A stretch of 64,000 nucleotides of DNA from Zobellia uliginosa (GTDB lineage Bacteria; Bacteroidota; Bacteroidia; Flavobacteriales; Flavobacteriaceae), in NCBI RefSeq assembly GCF_018860745.1, contig NZ_JAHKPY010000015.1, positions 124,001-188,000 on the forward strand, in the 5' to 3' direction. The notes below the pieces were generated by a model. It was not told the origin of the DNA and ran no database searches. It saw nothing but the letters and a program-made list of their open reading frames with translations. Of this stretch, positions 56,053 to 64,000 are shown in pieces. The translations under genes and the position numbers were made by a program. Numbering within the stretch: position 1 is the first letter of the stretch; each line of letters begins with the position of its first letter.

Positions 56053-57723
56053 ATGAAAAAACAGTTTATCAAAGTTGTACTTTCTTGTGCAGTACTAGCG
56101 GGAGGTTTTACAGTTACCAGCTGTAAAAAATCCGGTTCTTCCAAAGACGTGTCGAGAGCCACAGGCTGGAAAATAAACGCCAAAGAAGGTGGTTTTCAGT
56201 ACAATACGGATTTTAAAGAACAAGAAACGGCCCCAGGTCTTGTATTTGTTGAAGGTGGCACTTTCACCAAAGGTAAAGTACAGGATGACGTTATGCACGA
56301 TTGGAACAATACCCCTACATCCCAACATGTACAGTCTTTTTACATGGACGAGACAGAGGTAACCAATGTTATGTACTTAGAGTACCTTGATTATCTTAAG
56401 AGTGTTTATCCGCCAGAAAATCCACAGTACGCTAACATATACAAAGGTGCTTTGCCTGATACTTTGGTATGGAGAAACCGTTTAGGTTTTAACGAAACAA
56501 TGACCAACAACTACTTAAGACATCCGGCTTATGCAGAATATCCTGTAGTTGGAGTTAACTGGGTTCAAGCCACACAATTTGCGGAATGGCGTACAGATCG
56601 TGTAAACGAAGTTATGTTAGAAAGAGAAGGATATTTGGCTAAAGATGCTAAATACCAAGCAGCACAAGGTGAAGTTGCAGGTACTTTTAGTACTGAAGCT
56701 TATCTTAACAGACCCGAATCCGTTTACAATGGACAAATAGATTCTCTACAAGGAAATGCTAAAAAAGATAGTGTAAATACATTCGCTAAAAGAAGTAGCG
56801 GTGTAATTATGCCAGAATATAGATTACCTACGGAGACTGAATGGGAATATGCCGCACAAGCAAACCAAGGTACTCGTGAATACAACAACTATAGAGGTAG
56901 AAAAAAATATCCTTGGGAAGGTGATTATACTAGAAACGGACAACGTGTTGGACGTGGTGATCAGTTAGCGAACTTTAAACAAGGAAAAGGTGATTACGGC
57001 GGAATTGCAGGATGGTCTGATGATGGTGCCGATATTACCGCTCAAGTAATGTCTTACAAGCCTAACGACTTAGGTCTTTACGATATGGCCGGTAACGTTG
57101 CCGAATGGGTAGCTGATGTTTACAGACCAATAGTTGATGACGAAGTAAGTGATTTCAATTACTACCGTGGTAACATTTACATGAAAACGGCAATTGGCGA
57201 AGATGGTAAAGTAAACATTCTTAGAGATTCTGTAATGTATGATACCTTACCAAACGGTAAAATAGTTGCTGTTAATCTTCCTGGTGAGATTAAAATGGTT
57301 CCTGTTGATGAAGAAGAAACGTATTTAAGAACAAATTTCTCATCTAGTGACAACAGAGGTTACCGTGATGGTGACGCCGGTTCTTCTAGGTTCTTTGATC
57401 AATTTAGCGATGAAGATGAAGAACAAGATGATAACAAGAAAATGTATAACTCTCCAAAGCATAGTGTTGAGCGCGATTCAGCTGGTAAATTGGTTCGTAA
57501 CTACGATCAATCCAACAACAGATCAACGCTGATCAATGATGAGGTAAGAGTTTACAAAGGTGGCTCATGGAGAGATAGAGCTTACTGGTTAGATCCTGCT
57601 CAAAGAAGATATATGCCACAGTATATGGCGACCGACTATGTTGGTTTTAGATGTGCCATGTCCAGAGTTGGCTCTAAGTCTAAAACCAAGAATAAAACTC
57701 CAAGAGGCAAAAAAGTAAGATAA
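56053..57723 (+). CDS. gldJ: Gliding motility lipoprotein GldJ
   Basis: 556 residues. The signal peptide ends TVTSCKKSGSS, with a lipobox cysteine at 24. A FGE-sulfatase-type domain spans about 60-540 (FVEGGTFTKGKVQDD near 69; EYRLPTETEWEYAAQAN near 255; NVAEWVADVY near 345; VYKGGSWRDRAYWLDPAQRR near 495). GldJ is needed for gliding and for T9SS function, probably as a structural lipoprotein rather than an enzyme. A terminator separates it from murF. Confidence 0.95.
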   Translation: MKKQFIKVVLSCAVLAGGFTVTSCKKSGSSKDVSRATGWKINAKEGGFQYNTDFKEQETAPGLVFVEGGTFTKGKVQDDVMHDWNNTPTSQHVQSFYMDETEVTNVMYLEYLDYLKSVYPPENPQYANIYKGALPDTLVWRNRLGFNETMTNNYLRHPAYAEYPVVGVNWVQATQFAEWRTDRVNEVMLEREGYLAKDAKYQAAQGEVAGTFSTEAYLNRPESVYNGQIDSLQGNAKKDSVNTFAKRSSGVIMPEYRLPTETEWEYAAQANQGTREYNNYRGRKKYPWEGDYTRNGQRVGRGDQLANFKQGKGDYGGIAGWSDDGADITAQVMSYKPNDLGLYDMAGNVAEWVADVYRPIVDDEVSDFNYYRGNIYMKTAIGEDGKVNILRDSVMYDTLPNGKIVAVNLPGEIKMVPVDEEETYLRTNFSSSDNRGYRDGDAGSSRFFDQFSDEDEEQDDNKKMYNSPKHSVERDSAGKLVRNYDQSNNRSTLINDEVRVYKGGSWRDRAYWLDPAQRRYMPQYMATDYVGFRCAMSRVGSKSKTKNKTPRGKKVR

Positions 57724-57747
57724 GCTTTTAAAACATAATTTTTCTAG

Positions 57748-57780
57748 AAAGTCTCGGTACATAATGCCGAGACTTTTTTT
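57748..57780 (+). terminator. Terminator after gldJ
   Basis: A 10 bp stem AAAGTCTCGG / CCGAGACTTT with a 9 nt loop followed by a T-run, 24 bp after the gldJ stop and just before murF. Confidence 0.88.
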
Positions 57781-57793
57781 ATACTTTTACTTT

Positions 57794-59071
57794 ATGAAAA
57801 CAGCTCAATTGCACCGTATTTTTTTAGCGTTTCCAGAAATATCAACAGATACCAGAAAAATAAAAGAGAACAGTATTTTTTTCGCCCTGAAGGGTGAGAA
57901 CTTCAATGGAAACAAATACGCTTCCGAAGCATTAAAAAATGGCGCTAATTACGCGGTTGTTGATGAAAAGGAATATAAGACATCAGAAAAACATATTCTA
58001 GTTGATAACGCCCTAACAGCACTCCAACAACTAGCTACTTTTCACCGGAATTATTCGAATGCAAAAGTTATTGGACTAACCGGTAGTAACGGAAAAACCA
58101 CAACGAAAGAATTGATAAACGCTGTTCTATCCAAAAAGTACCGAACTATTGCTACCCTTGGAAACCTAAACAATCACATAGGAGTACCGTTAACCCTTCT
58201 CTCCATAAATGAGGATACAGAAATTGCTATTGTTGAAATGGGAGCCAATCATCAAAAGGAAATAGAATTCCTGTGCAGTTTAGCGCAACCAGATTTTGGG
58301 TACATCACTAATTATGGAAAAGCCCATATTGAAGGTTTTGGTAGCGAAGAAGGGGTTATAAAAGGAAAAAGTGAACTGTACGAATTCTTAATTGAAAATG
58401 GGAAGCATATTTTCATGAACGCAGATGACCCTATACAACTGGAAAAATTGGGAGGTTATATCAAAAAATATGGCTTTAGCACTAATAAAACCGAGTTTTA
58501 TAAAATTGATTTTCTGGAAGCTAACCCATTTGTGAAAATATTAGTTGAAGACACTACTATGGAATCGCAATTAGTAGGGAACTACAATTTTACAAACTGC
58601 GCGGCGGCTATTCTAATGGGTAAATATTTTAATGTTGATCTGGATGATATCAAAACTGCTATTGAAGGCTATTCCCCCAGCAACAACCGCTCACAGATTA
58701 TAGACCATAACGGACACCGAATAATCCTAGACGCCTATAATGCCAACCCGACCAGTATGACCGCTGCTCTCAAGAATTTCTCTCAAATGGAAGGAAATCA
58801 TAAAATTGCATTTTTGGGTGATATGTTCGAATTAGGAAGCATTGCTGCCAAAGAACATCAAAATATAGCGAATCTAGCCAGTGAACTTAATTTTGACGAA
58901 ACCATATTAGTAGGCGAAAACTTTAATGGCACGCACACCTTATTGAGTAAATACGATTCATTTGATTCCCTTAAAAAAATTCTGCACAATAATCAATTGC
59001 ATTCAAAAAGTCTGATTTTAATCAAGGGATCGCGTGGCATGGCTCTAGAACGTATTTTAGACCTCATATAA
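57794..59071 (+). CDS. murF: UDP-N-acetylmuramoyl-tripeptide--D-alanyl-D-alanine ligase
   Basis: About 425 residues from the ATG at 57794 (MKTAQLHRIF). The ATP-binding loop GLTGSNGKTTTKELI is near residue 97, NLNNHIGVPLTLL near 126 and DAYNANPTSMTAAL near 315 are MurF features. It adds D-Ala-D-Ala to the peptidoglycan precursor. Downstream of gldJ, after a terminator, so it may have its own promoter. Confidence 0.95.
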   Translation: MKTAQLHRIFLAFPEISTDTRKIKENSIFFALKGENFNGNKYASEALKNGANYAVVDEKEYKTSEKHILVDNALTALQQLATFHRNYSNAKVIGLTGSNGKTTTKELINAVLSKKYRTIATLGNLNNHIGVPLTLLSINEDTEIAIVEMGANHQKEIEFLCSLAQPDFGYITNYGKAHIEGFGSEEGVIKGKSELYEFLIENGKHIFMNADDPIQLEKLGGYIKKYGFSTNKTEFYKIDFLEANPFVKILVEDTTMESQLVGNYNFTNCAAAILMGKYFNVDLDDIKTAIEGYSPSNNRSQIIDHNGHRIILDAYNANPTSMTAALKNFSQMEGNHKIAFLGDMFELGSIAAKEHQNIANLASELNFDETILVGENFNGTHTLLSKYDSFDSLKKILHNNQLHSKSLILIKGSRGMALERILDLI

Positions 59072-59088
59072 CTCTTTAAAACAAGAAA

Positions 59089-59114
59089 GGGCGGCACTCC
59101 CTAAAGTACCGCCC
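59089..59114 (-). terminator. Terminator after the mechanosensitive channel gene
   Basis: On the minus strand GGGCGGTAC / GTGCCGCCC with an 8 nt loop is followed by TTTCTTG, 17 bp after the channel stop (59131). It also lies downstream of the convergent murF. Confidence 0.82.
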
Positions 59115-59130
59115 CAACTATCTATTACTA

Positions 59131-59955
59131 CTACCCTAACTTAACTCGGTTTTCAACAATTTCCTTTATAGGTACAATTAGTTTTCCTTCATTCGTGTTT
59201 AAGGTTACACTAATATTGTCTATTGCTTCAATAGTCCCTTCTATATCGGCAAACTTTACTTTATCGCCGACGGCGTAATTTTTTCTAGCGTAAAAAGTCT
59301 TTAATAAGCTCTCTACTACATTTCTTGATCCTAGCCCTAGCCCAAGCGCAAACGCCAATAAAAATGCTCCTAAGATAAGAGTGAAGTTACTAGTGAACAT
59401 AGAGGTATCTATGCCTGCCTGGTTTAGTGCCGTTATCGTTACAAAAATGATGATAATGTAGAAAACAATGCTACTTACCAACTTTCCTCCACCAAAACCC
59501 ATAGAATCAAAGACACTCTTAAGAGCGGATTTTATAAGTTTAGCAGCGTAAAGGCCAATCATAAAAATGACCATTGCACTTAATAGTATTGGTAAATATC
59601 GTAGCAAGTTGGCTATCTCTTGGGAGATGATAGTAAGCTCTACAATGTCTGCGGCAACTATAATAAAAACCAATAAGAGGATGTATTTTACAAATTGAAG
59701 TAAAACTTTTTCAATATCGATTTTGACCTCACTGTCTCCAAACAACCTTGCCTCGTTTATTTTATCGGAAACCTTACTCAATTGTGCTACCTTAAAAATT
59801 TTCTTTAAAATAAAACGCACCACTTTACTAATTGCCCAACCAATAAGCAAAATAACCAATGCTCCTATTATATTAGGTAGTGCTGAAGCTATATCACTAA
59901 CAATAGAAGTTAAGGTCTTGAACGTTAAATTTTGCCACTCTGAAACTTTATCCAT
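59131..59955 (-). CDS. Mechanosensitive channel of the MscS-related TM-helix family
   Basis: 274 residues with four to five membrane helices. LPNIIGALVILLIGWAISKVV near 28 and the glycine-rich pore helix LGAFLLAFALGLGLGSRN near 195 are typical, then YAVGDKVKFADIEGTIEAID near 228 is the MscS beta-domain segment. It likely releases ions on osmotic downshock. Follows the 61-residue small gene by 20 bp in the same direction, so the sigma factor, small protein and channel could form one operon. Confidence 0.87.
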   Translation of the reverse strand: MDKVSEWQNLTFKTLTSIVSDIASALPNIIGALVILLIGWAISKVVRFILKKIFKVAQLSKVSDKINEARLFGDSEVKIDIEKVLLQFVKYILLLVFIIVAADIVELTIISQEIANLLRYLPILLSAMVIFMIGLYAAKLIKSALKSVFDSMGFGGGKLVSSIVFYIIIIFVTITALNQAGIDTSMFTSNFTLILGAFLLAFALGLGLGSRNVVESLLKTFYARKNYAVGDKVKFADIEGTIEAIDNISVTLNTNEGKLIVPIKEIVENRVKLG

Positions 59956-59975
59956 TTTCTCTAAGATGTTATGCG

Positions 59976-60161
59976 TTAAATAATGTCGGGGTTGGTTTTG
60001 AAAATATCTTCTATGGCAGACTTATAATTGCATGTAAACAAACTTGCCATATCCATGACAAGTTTAGCCGAAGCTATATCATCCATAACCTTCTTTTTCA
60101 AATGTGGAGGAACCTCATGTAGCGAGTCCTCCATTTCCTTAAATGGGTTTTTCTTTTCCAT
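59976..60161 (-). CDS. Small acidic/basic protein downstream of the sigma factor
   Basis: 61 residues, MEKKNPFKEMEDSLHEVPPH..., no membrane helix. The gene begins 5 bp after the ECF sigma factor gene ends, suggesting translational coupling. The start matches PPHLKKKVMDDI, a pattern I associate with small proteins next to ECF sigma factors, but I cannot show that it is an anti-sigma factor. Possible regulatory partner. Start ATG at 60161. Confidence 0.65.
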   Translation of the reverse strand: MEKKNPFKEMEDSLHEVPPHLKKKVMDDIASAKLVMDMASLFTCNYKSAIEDIFKTNPDII

Positions 60162-60166
60162 AGACG

Positions 60167-60739
60167 TTATGGTATTTTATTATAAGCTTCCACTATGCGT
60201 GATTTAGCTCGTTTCAGCCGCATTTTTACTGCACTTTCACCAACATCTAAAATTGAAGTTAGTTCCTTTATTGATATATCGTCTTGATACTTTAAAAGCA
60301 ATATTTTTTTATCCTCAGGAGCTACTAATTCCAAGGCTTTTTTAAGCTTTTCCGCACGCATATTGGCTATCTCTTGATCATCATCCAAAACCGCAATAGG
60401 TTTTGTTGATTGGGAAATAGAGTCAGATTTGTCACTCATTAACCGCTGCTTGTTCCGGTTTACATAATTCACACAAAAATTATAGGTGAACGCATATACC
60501 CAAGTAGAGAATTTTGATTTCCCTTTAAAGCTGGACAATTTAACAAAAAGCATCAAGAAAACATCTTGTGTCAAATCTTGAGCTTCTGCTTGTGAGTTGG
60601 AAAAACTGTAACATTTATTATAAACCCTTTGCGCGTACCTGTCGTAAAGCACAGCAAATAACATGGCATTGTTATGCCTTGCTATTTTTCGCACGAGCTC
60701 TTCATCCGACATTGATTCCGGTACTACTTCTGTTTCCAA
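60167..60739 (-). CDS. ECF-family RNA polymerase sigma factor
   Basis: 190 residues. Region 2 (VLYDRYAQRVYNKCYSFSN near 32, TQDVFLMLFVKLSSFKG near 57) and region 4 helix-turn-helix (DISIKELTSILDVGESAVKMRLKRAKSR near 153-180) are present. ECF sigmas switch on envelope or stress genes, usually with an anti-sigma. The next gene is a short 61-residue protein. No transmembrane anti-sigma is seen beside it. Confidence 0.93.
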   Translation of the reverse strand: METEVVPESMSDEELVRKIARHNNAMLFAVLYDRYAQRVYNKCYSFSNSQAEAQDLTQDVFLMLFVKLSSFKGKSKFSTWVYAFTYNFCVNYVNRNKQRLMSDKSDSISQSTKPIAVLDDDQEIANMRAEKLKKALELVAPEDKKILLLKYQDDISIKELTSILDVGESAVKMRLKRAKSRIVEAYNKIP

Positions 60740-60999
60740 TATTAGGTTGGGTTGCTAGTTACTTAAATTGCGATACATAAATTGAATATAACTCCCTTTA
60801 TGAACCTTAACAGATTTATCAACGAAATGCAAAGGTAAAAATATACCATCAAGAACAACCTTCTAAATCAAAAAGTAATTTTCAAGGCATCCTTTTTTTT
60901 AACCAAAACAAGGGATTGCTATATAAATCAAAGAACGTTTGAGCCATGTTTATGTCTAGGCTACGTATATATAAAAAAACCGATTATTATACGAACAAA

Positions 61000-61299
61000 C
61001 TATGAGACATTCAACTTTTCATGTCTTCTTCGGTAAGTTCGCTCAATCTTTTCTATCCTAACTCTTCTTTCCTTCTCTTTTACTAGATTTAAAGACTTTT
61101 TCTCTTTAGCCAAAACCTCATCCGTGTGGCCTGAAGGTTTAGCCTTTTGCAAAACAGTATCATTCGCAGAACTTAGGGGTTCTATCTCCTTAGTTACAGC
61201 GTTTGATGAAAAAAGAATATTGGGCAACATTACAACCATTCCTAATAAAAAAATGGCAATACTAATACTGAAAAAAATAAATACAAGATCATTCATCAT
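61000..61299 (-). CDS. Small single-helix membrane protein with charged tail
   Basis: 99 residues. One membrane helix (about 4-30, LVFIFFSISIAIFLLGMVV) is followed by a soluble, very charged tail (KERRVRIEKIERTYRRRHEK). No known domain. It is on the same strand as the sigma factor gene and lies upstream of it in transcription order, 260 bp away. Confidence 0.6.
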   Translation of the reverse strand: MMNDLVFIFFSISIAIFLLGMVVMLPNILFSSNAVTKEIEPLSSANDTVLQKAKPSGHTDEVLAKEKKSLNLVKEKERRVRIEKIERTYRRRHEKLNVS

Positions 61300-61452
61300 A
61301 TAGTAATTTAGTTAGTCTATATAATTAGACCCAACAATTGGCAAAAAGTCACACCAATTACAATAAAAAAAACAAATACTATATCTAAAAAGATGATTGC
61401 CAAAGAAAGAAAGACAATAGAAGAAAAAAATAGGATTTCTAATAGAGAAATA

Positions 61453-61629
61453 TTACTCTACTCTCTCTTTTATATTTGTTCTAGACCTCACCTTATTTTG
61501 TGATTTTGAAGATTCCATTCCTTCCTTAATATACTTTTTAGAGGATATTACCGAAGGAATCACAAACAATACAATGACCAAGAAGATGATCAAACTGATT
61601 GCTAAAAGCAGAATAAAAGGGTTAAACAC
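61453..61629 (-). CDS. Small membrane protein, GTG start
   Basis: 58 residues, too short for many gene finders. From a GTG at 61629 the frame reads FNPFILLLAISLIIFLV, a single membrane helix, then SSKKYIKEGMESSKSQNKVR, a basic tail. The stop is TAA at 61453. Its layout resembles the 99-residue protein downstream (one helix plus basic tail). The start is uncertain since no ATG lies in frame before the upstream stop. Confidence 0.45.
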   Translation of the reverse strand: MFNPFILLLAISLIIFLVIVLFVIPSVISSKKYIKEGMESSKSQNKVRSRTNIKERVE

Positions 61630-61817
61630 AATTAGGAATTAACGGGTTATATATTTATATGAAACTGTATAAGCCAAAAAGTCACTAAAAAGGAGAAAAA
61701 AATAGATATTTCCCTAAATTAAGAGCAAAAAGAGCCTTTTTAGGCAATTAAAGAGAGAAAAACTAAGTATTCGCTAAATATGTAGAATTTGGAATAACAA
61801 AAAGAGAAGAAATACTG

Positions 61818-61892
61818 TGGGTCATACTGGATTCGAACCAGTGACCTCTGCCCTGTCAAGGCAGCGCTCTAAACCAACTGAGCTAATGACCC
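61818..61892 (-). tRNA. tRNA-Val (anticodon GAC)
   Basis: The minus strand folds as a tRNA: acceptor GGGTCAT / ATGACCC, D arm TAGCTCAGTTGG, anticodon stem CTGCC / GGCAG with loop TTGACAG, T arm GGTTCGAATCC. Reading positions 34-36 gives GAC, which decodes GUC (valine), not aspartate. CCA is not encoded. Confidence 0.95.
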
Positions 61893-62322
61893 CAAAATAG
61901 TGGGTCAAAGGTAAAATTATTTTTGGATTGAGAAAATATAAATCACAAGGTGAAGCTTAAAGATTTCTTACTTAAGAAGCCTATTTTTTTTGTTAACAGT
62001 TCACATAACCGTTAATCAAACATAAATAAACTCAAAACGATTACATTTATAAGTAAATGATTTTATGGTATTTACATATTTATTTAATATACAAAAACTT
62101 TACATGGCCAAAATTGACCATTTGTTGCCCTATTGGTAACATAAGTAATATGTATTTTGCGCAAACCGTATTAGATTTACTCCATTTCATTAAAGATTAT
62201 CTTAATATTTTAAAAGAAGTGTTGACTACAGTTCTTTTTTTAAGTAATTGAATTAGTCATATGAAATCGATAATTTGTTTATACACGCTCAACCAGAATA
62301 AAAAGATTAAGAACCTATAATT
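61893..62322. other. Intergenic region, no gene seen
   Basis: 430 bp, strongly AT-rich, between tRNA-Val and the cytochrome gene. I see no ORF of note. A plus-strand segment TATTTTGC near 62152 might be a -7-like box. The leader of the cytochrome gene is probably here. Confidence 0.4.
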
Positions 62323-63693
62323 ATGATTGCATTAGAATTCACAACTTTTTTAGGTCGTTTCCATCCGCTGTTCGTACACCTTCCCATAGGATTTTTATTT
62401 CTGGCCATTGTATTGGAATGGTACGAAAGTTTTAGAAAGACCGAAGTTAAAAGCAAATTAATTCCAATAGCATGGTTATTAGGAGCCGTAAGTGCCACAG
62501 GAGCTGCCGTTACTGGCTGGTTTTTGGGAGAGACAGGTTTATACGAAGAAGAATATCTATTTTCTCACCGTTGGCTTGGTGTAGCCCTTGTTGTAGTTGC
62601 GTTTGTAGGATGGTATATAAAAAGCAAACCCAAAGCTTTCCCTGTTAAATTACAACATGGTTTCAATATACTACTCTTAGCGATGCTCTTCATTGAAGGA
62701 CACAAAGGAGGAAATTTGACGCATGGTGAAACCTATTTAACAGAATACGCACCTGCACCAATCCAGAAACTTATTGGCGGTACAGGAAACAAAGACGTAC
62801 TTCCTGAATTTGGCACCCCAGATTCCGTTCAGGTCTATGCAGATTTAGTTGCTCCTATTTTTGATGCGAAATGTATAGGTTGCCATAATGCTGAAATAAA
62901 AAGAGGCGGACTCAATATGAGCCATCCCGATTCCTTAAGAATGGGTGGCGAGAGCGAGAACGTCATTGCAGCTGGCAATACGGAAGGAAGCGAATTATTC
63001 AAAAGAATTACACTTCCGCCTAAGAATATAAAATTCATGCCACCTACGAACAACGCTCTTACTTATGATGAGATTAAAACTGTAGAATGGTGGATAGAGC
63101 AAGGAGCACCTTTTGAAGGTTCACTTGCAAGTTTGAAGGTTACCGAAAACATTAAGCCTATTCTACTTAGAAGATATGGTATTGACACAAACCCAAAACC
63201 ATGGTACGAAACGGTACAGCTTCAAAAACTAGACAGCATGCAACTATCCAGTTTGGTTCAAACCGGTTTTGAAGTTAAAACTTTAGGCCCTGACAATTCG
63301 CTATTAGACATCAAGTATTCCGGATCGGACCTTACCAAAGAGAAACTATCTGAACTTGAAAATGTAAAAGAATATATTACCTGGTTATCTTTAGCTAACA
63401 GTAATGTCTCAGATGAATTACTGTCTAGCGTTTCACAATTCACTAACCTGACTCGTTTGGAATTGGAAAAAACGGCAATTTCAGATAAAGGAGTAGCACA
63501 TTTATCTGAATTGGAGCATTTAGAGGCACTAAACCTATACGGTACCAAAGTAACCGATGCCTGCCTGCCCTACATAGAGAAAATTAGCAGCCTTAAGCGT
63601 GTTTATCTCTGGCAAACAGGTGTAAGCCCACAAACCGCCAAAAGCACTCAAGAGAACAACGAGAGATTGAAAATCGTAATCGGGAAGGGCTAA
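62323..63693 (+). CDS. Membrane-anchored c-type cytochrome with DUF2231-like domain and leucine-rich repeats
   Basis: 456 residues. Residues 1-130 hold four helices with histidines (FHPLFVHLPIG, near 13-23; HRWLG near 82), a DUF2231-like membrane domain. A single heme-c site CIGCH is at 184-188, followed by a Planctomycete-type cytochrome segment (KRGGLNMSHPDSLRMGGES near 193; MPPTNNALT near 235). The C-terminal 100 residues are leucine-rich repeats (LTRLELEKTAISDKGVAHL, LEALNLYGTKVTDACLPYI). Electron-transfer role inferred; partner unknown. Confidence 0.85.
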   Translation: MIALEFTTFLGRFHPLFVHLPIGFLFLAIVLEWYESFRKTEVKSKLIPIAWLLGAVSATGAAVTGWFLGETGLYEEEYLFSHRWLGVALVVVAFVGWYIKSKPKAFPVKLQHGFNILLLAMLFIEGHKGGNLTHGETYLTEYAPAPIQKLIGGTGNKDVLPEFGTPDSVQVYADLVAPIFDAKCIGCHNAEIKRGGLNMSHPDSLRMGGESENVIAAGNTEGSELFKRITLPPKNIKFMPPTNNALTYDEIKTVEWWIEQGAPFEGSLASLKVTENIKPILLRRYGIDTNPKPWYETVQLQKLDSMQLSSLVQTGFEVKTLGPDNSLLDIKYSGSDLTKEKLSELENVKEYITWLSLANSNVSDELLSSVSQFTNLTRLELEKTAISDKGVAHLSELEHLEALNLYGTKVTDACLPYIEKISSLKRVYLWQTGVSPQTAKSTQENNERLKIVIGKG

Positions 63694-63720
63694 ATAAGAT
63701 GGTGTGAGTTTTATAGATTA

Positions 63721-63756
63721 AAAATGACATCCAATTAATTGGATGTCATTTTTTTA
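63721..63756 (+). terminator. Terminator after the cytochrome gene
   Basis: AAAAATGACATCCAATT / AATTGGATGTCATTTTT is a near-perfect inverted repeat followed by a T-run, 27 bp after the stop. Confidence 0.9.
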
Positions 63757-63920
63757 CAGAATAAACTATACATTATTCTCAAAATATTCTTTTAACAGAG
63801 CGGATATAGCTTGAGAAAATCCGACATAGTATCTGCCCAAGGTTTCTGAGTATAATATGCAGGTTACAAATGCCATAAAACGAAAAAATCCCCAAACATA
63901 TTAATGCTTGAGGATTCTTG

Positions 63921-63995
63921 TGGGCAATGAGGGATTCGAACCCCCGACCCCCTCGGTGTAAACGAGGTGCTCTGAACCAACTGAGCTAATTGCCC
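63921..63995 (-). tRNA. tRNA-Val (anticodon TAC)
   Basis: The minus strand folds as a tRNA with acceptor GGGCAAT / ATTGCCC, anticodon stem CCTCG / CGAGG, loop TTTACAC (anticodon TAC, decoding GUA and related valine codons) and T arm GGGTTCGAATCCC. It is 2 kb from the GAC isoacceptor and on the same strand. Confidence 0.95.
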
Positions 63996-64000
63996 TAAAA

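Noticed and set aside
61818-61892. Calling this tRNA as aspartate because GAC is an Asp codon
   Set aside because: GAC here is the anticodon (loop TTGACAG), which reads GUC, so the tRNA is valine.
62057-62251. Plus-strand ORF of 64 residues before the cytochrome gene
   Set aside because: AT-rich, no recognisable features and no neighbouring gene signal; likely chance frame.
1-64000. CRISPR arrays, prophage or insertion sequences
   Set aside because: No regularly spaced repeats, transposases, integrases or phage structural genes were found.

Overview
This 64 kb window reads as ordinary chromosome of a Flavobacteriaceae member (Bacteroidota), probably marine. The evidence is gliding and type IX secretion genes (gldJ, porV), a GLPGLI protein beside a TonB-type outer membrane protein, a DUF5686 protein, a PafA-type phosphatase, a K+-dependent membrane pyrophosphatase, low GC content, and promoter boxes of the Bacteroidota type (TAnnTTTG) in front of several genes. 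I see no prophage, insertion sequence, CRISPR array or rRNA operon.

Layout. 0-4.3 kb: assimilatory sulfate reduction operon on the minus strand (Rrf2 regulator, DUF2061 protein, cysH, cysD, cysN, start of a sulfite reductase gene) with repeated operator-like sites. 4.6-10.4 kb: a secreted protein resembling a catalytically dead low-molecular-weight phosphatase, OsmC, SDR, a membrane protein, an AraC regulator with an MFS transporter, and an AhpD-like protein. 10.4-18.1 kb: methionine and SAM locus, with metY, a three-enzyme fusion (MetX, aspartokinase, homoserine dehydrogenase) and a MetZ-like enzyme behind a SAM-I riboswitch, and metK behind what looks like a SAM-II-type riboswitch. 18-30 kb: TonB-linked outer membrane proteins, a nucleoside kinase, an App1-type phosphatase, membrane and soluble pyrophosphatases. 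30-36.5 kb: pdhB, etfBA, a bifunctional nuclease, a nucleoside transporter and thyA. 36.6-39.2 kb: ergothioneine genes egtB and egtD plus DUF427. 39-54 kb: housekeeping genes (folA, murI, pafA, an MlaEF-type transporter, manC, a SprT-like protein, a peptidase, pdhA-pdhC, cdd). 54-60.7 kb: porV, gldJ, murF, an MscS-like channel and an ECF sigma factor. 61-64 kb: small membrane proteins, two valine tRNAs and a membrane cytochrome with leucine-rich repeats.

How the genes work together. Sulfate is activated by CysDN, reduced by CysH and sulfite reductase, and the sulfide can be used by MetY/MetZ with activated homoserine supplied by the fusion protein. MetK then turns methionine into SAM, which the two predicted riboswitches sense. 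The first 18 kb is therefore nearly a complete route from sulfate to SAM, with ergothioneine genes (SAM and sulfur consumers) further along. The most unusual features are the three-enzyme fusion, the two different SAM riboswitch classes on neighbouring transcripts, the repeated operator in the sulfur operon, and the lack of porU at its usual place between gldJ and porV.
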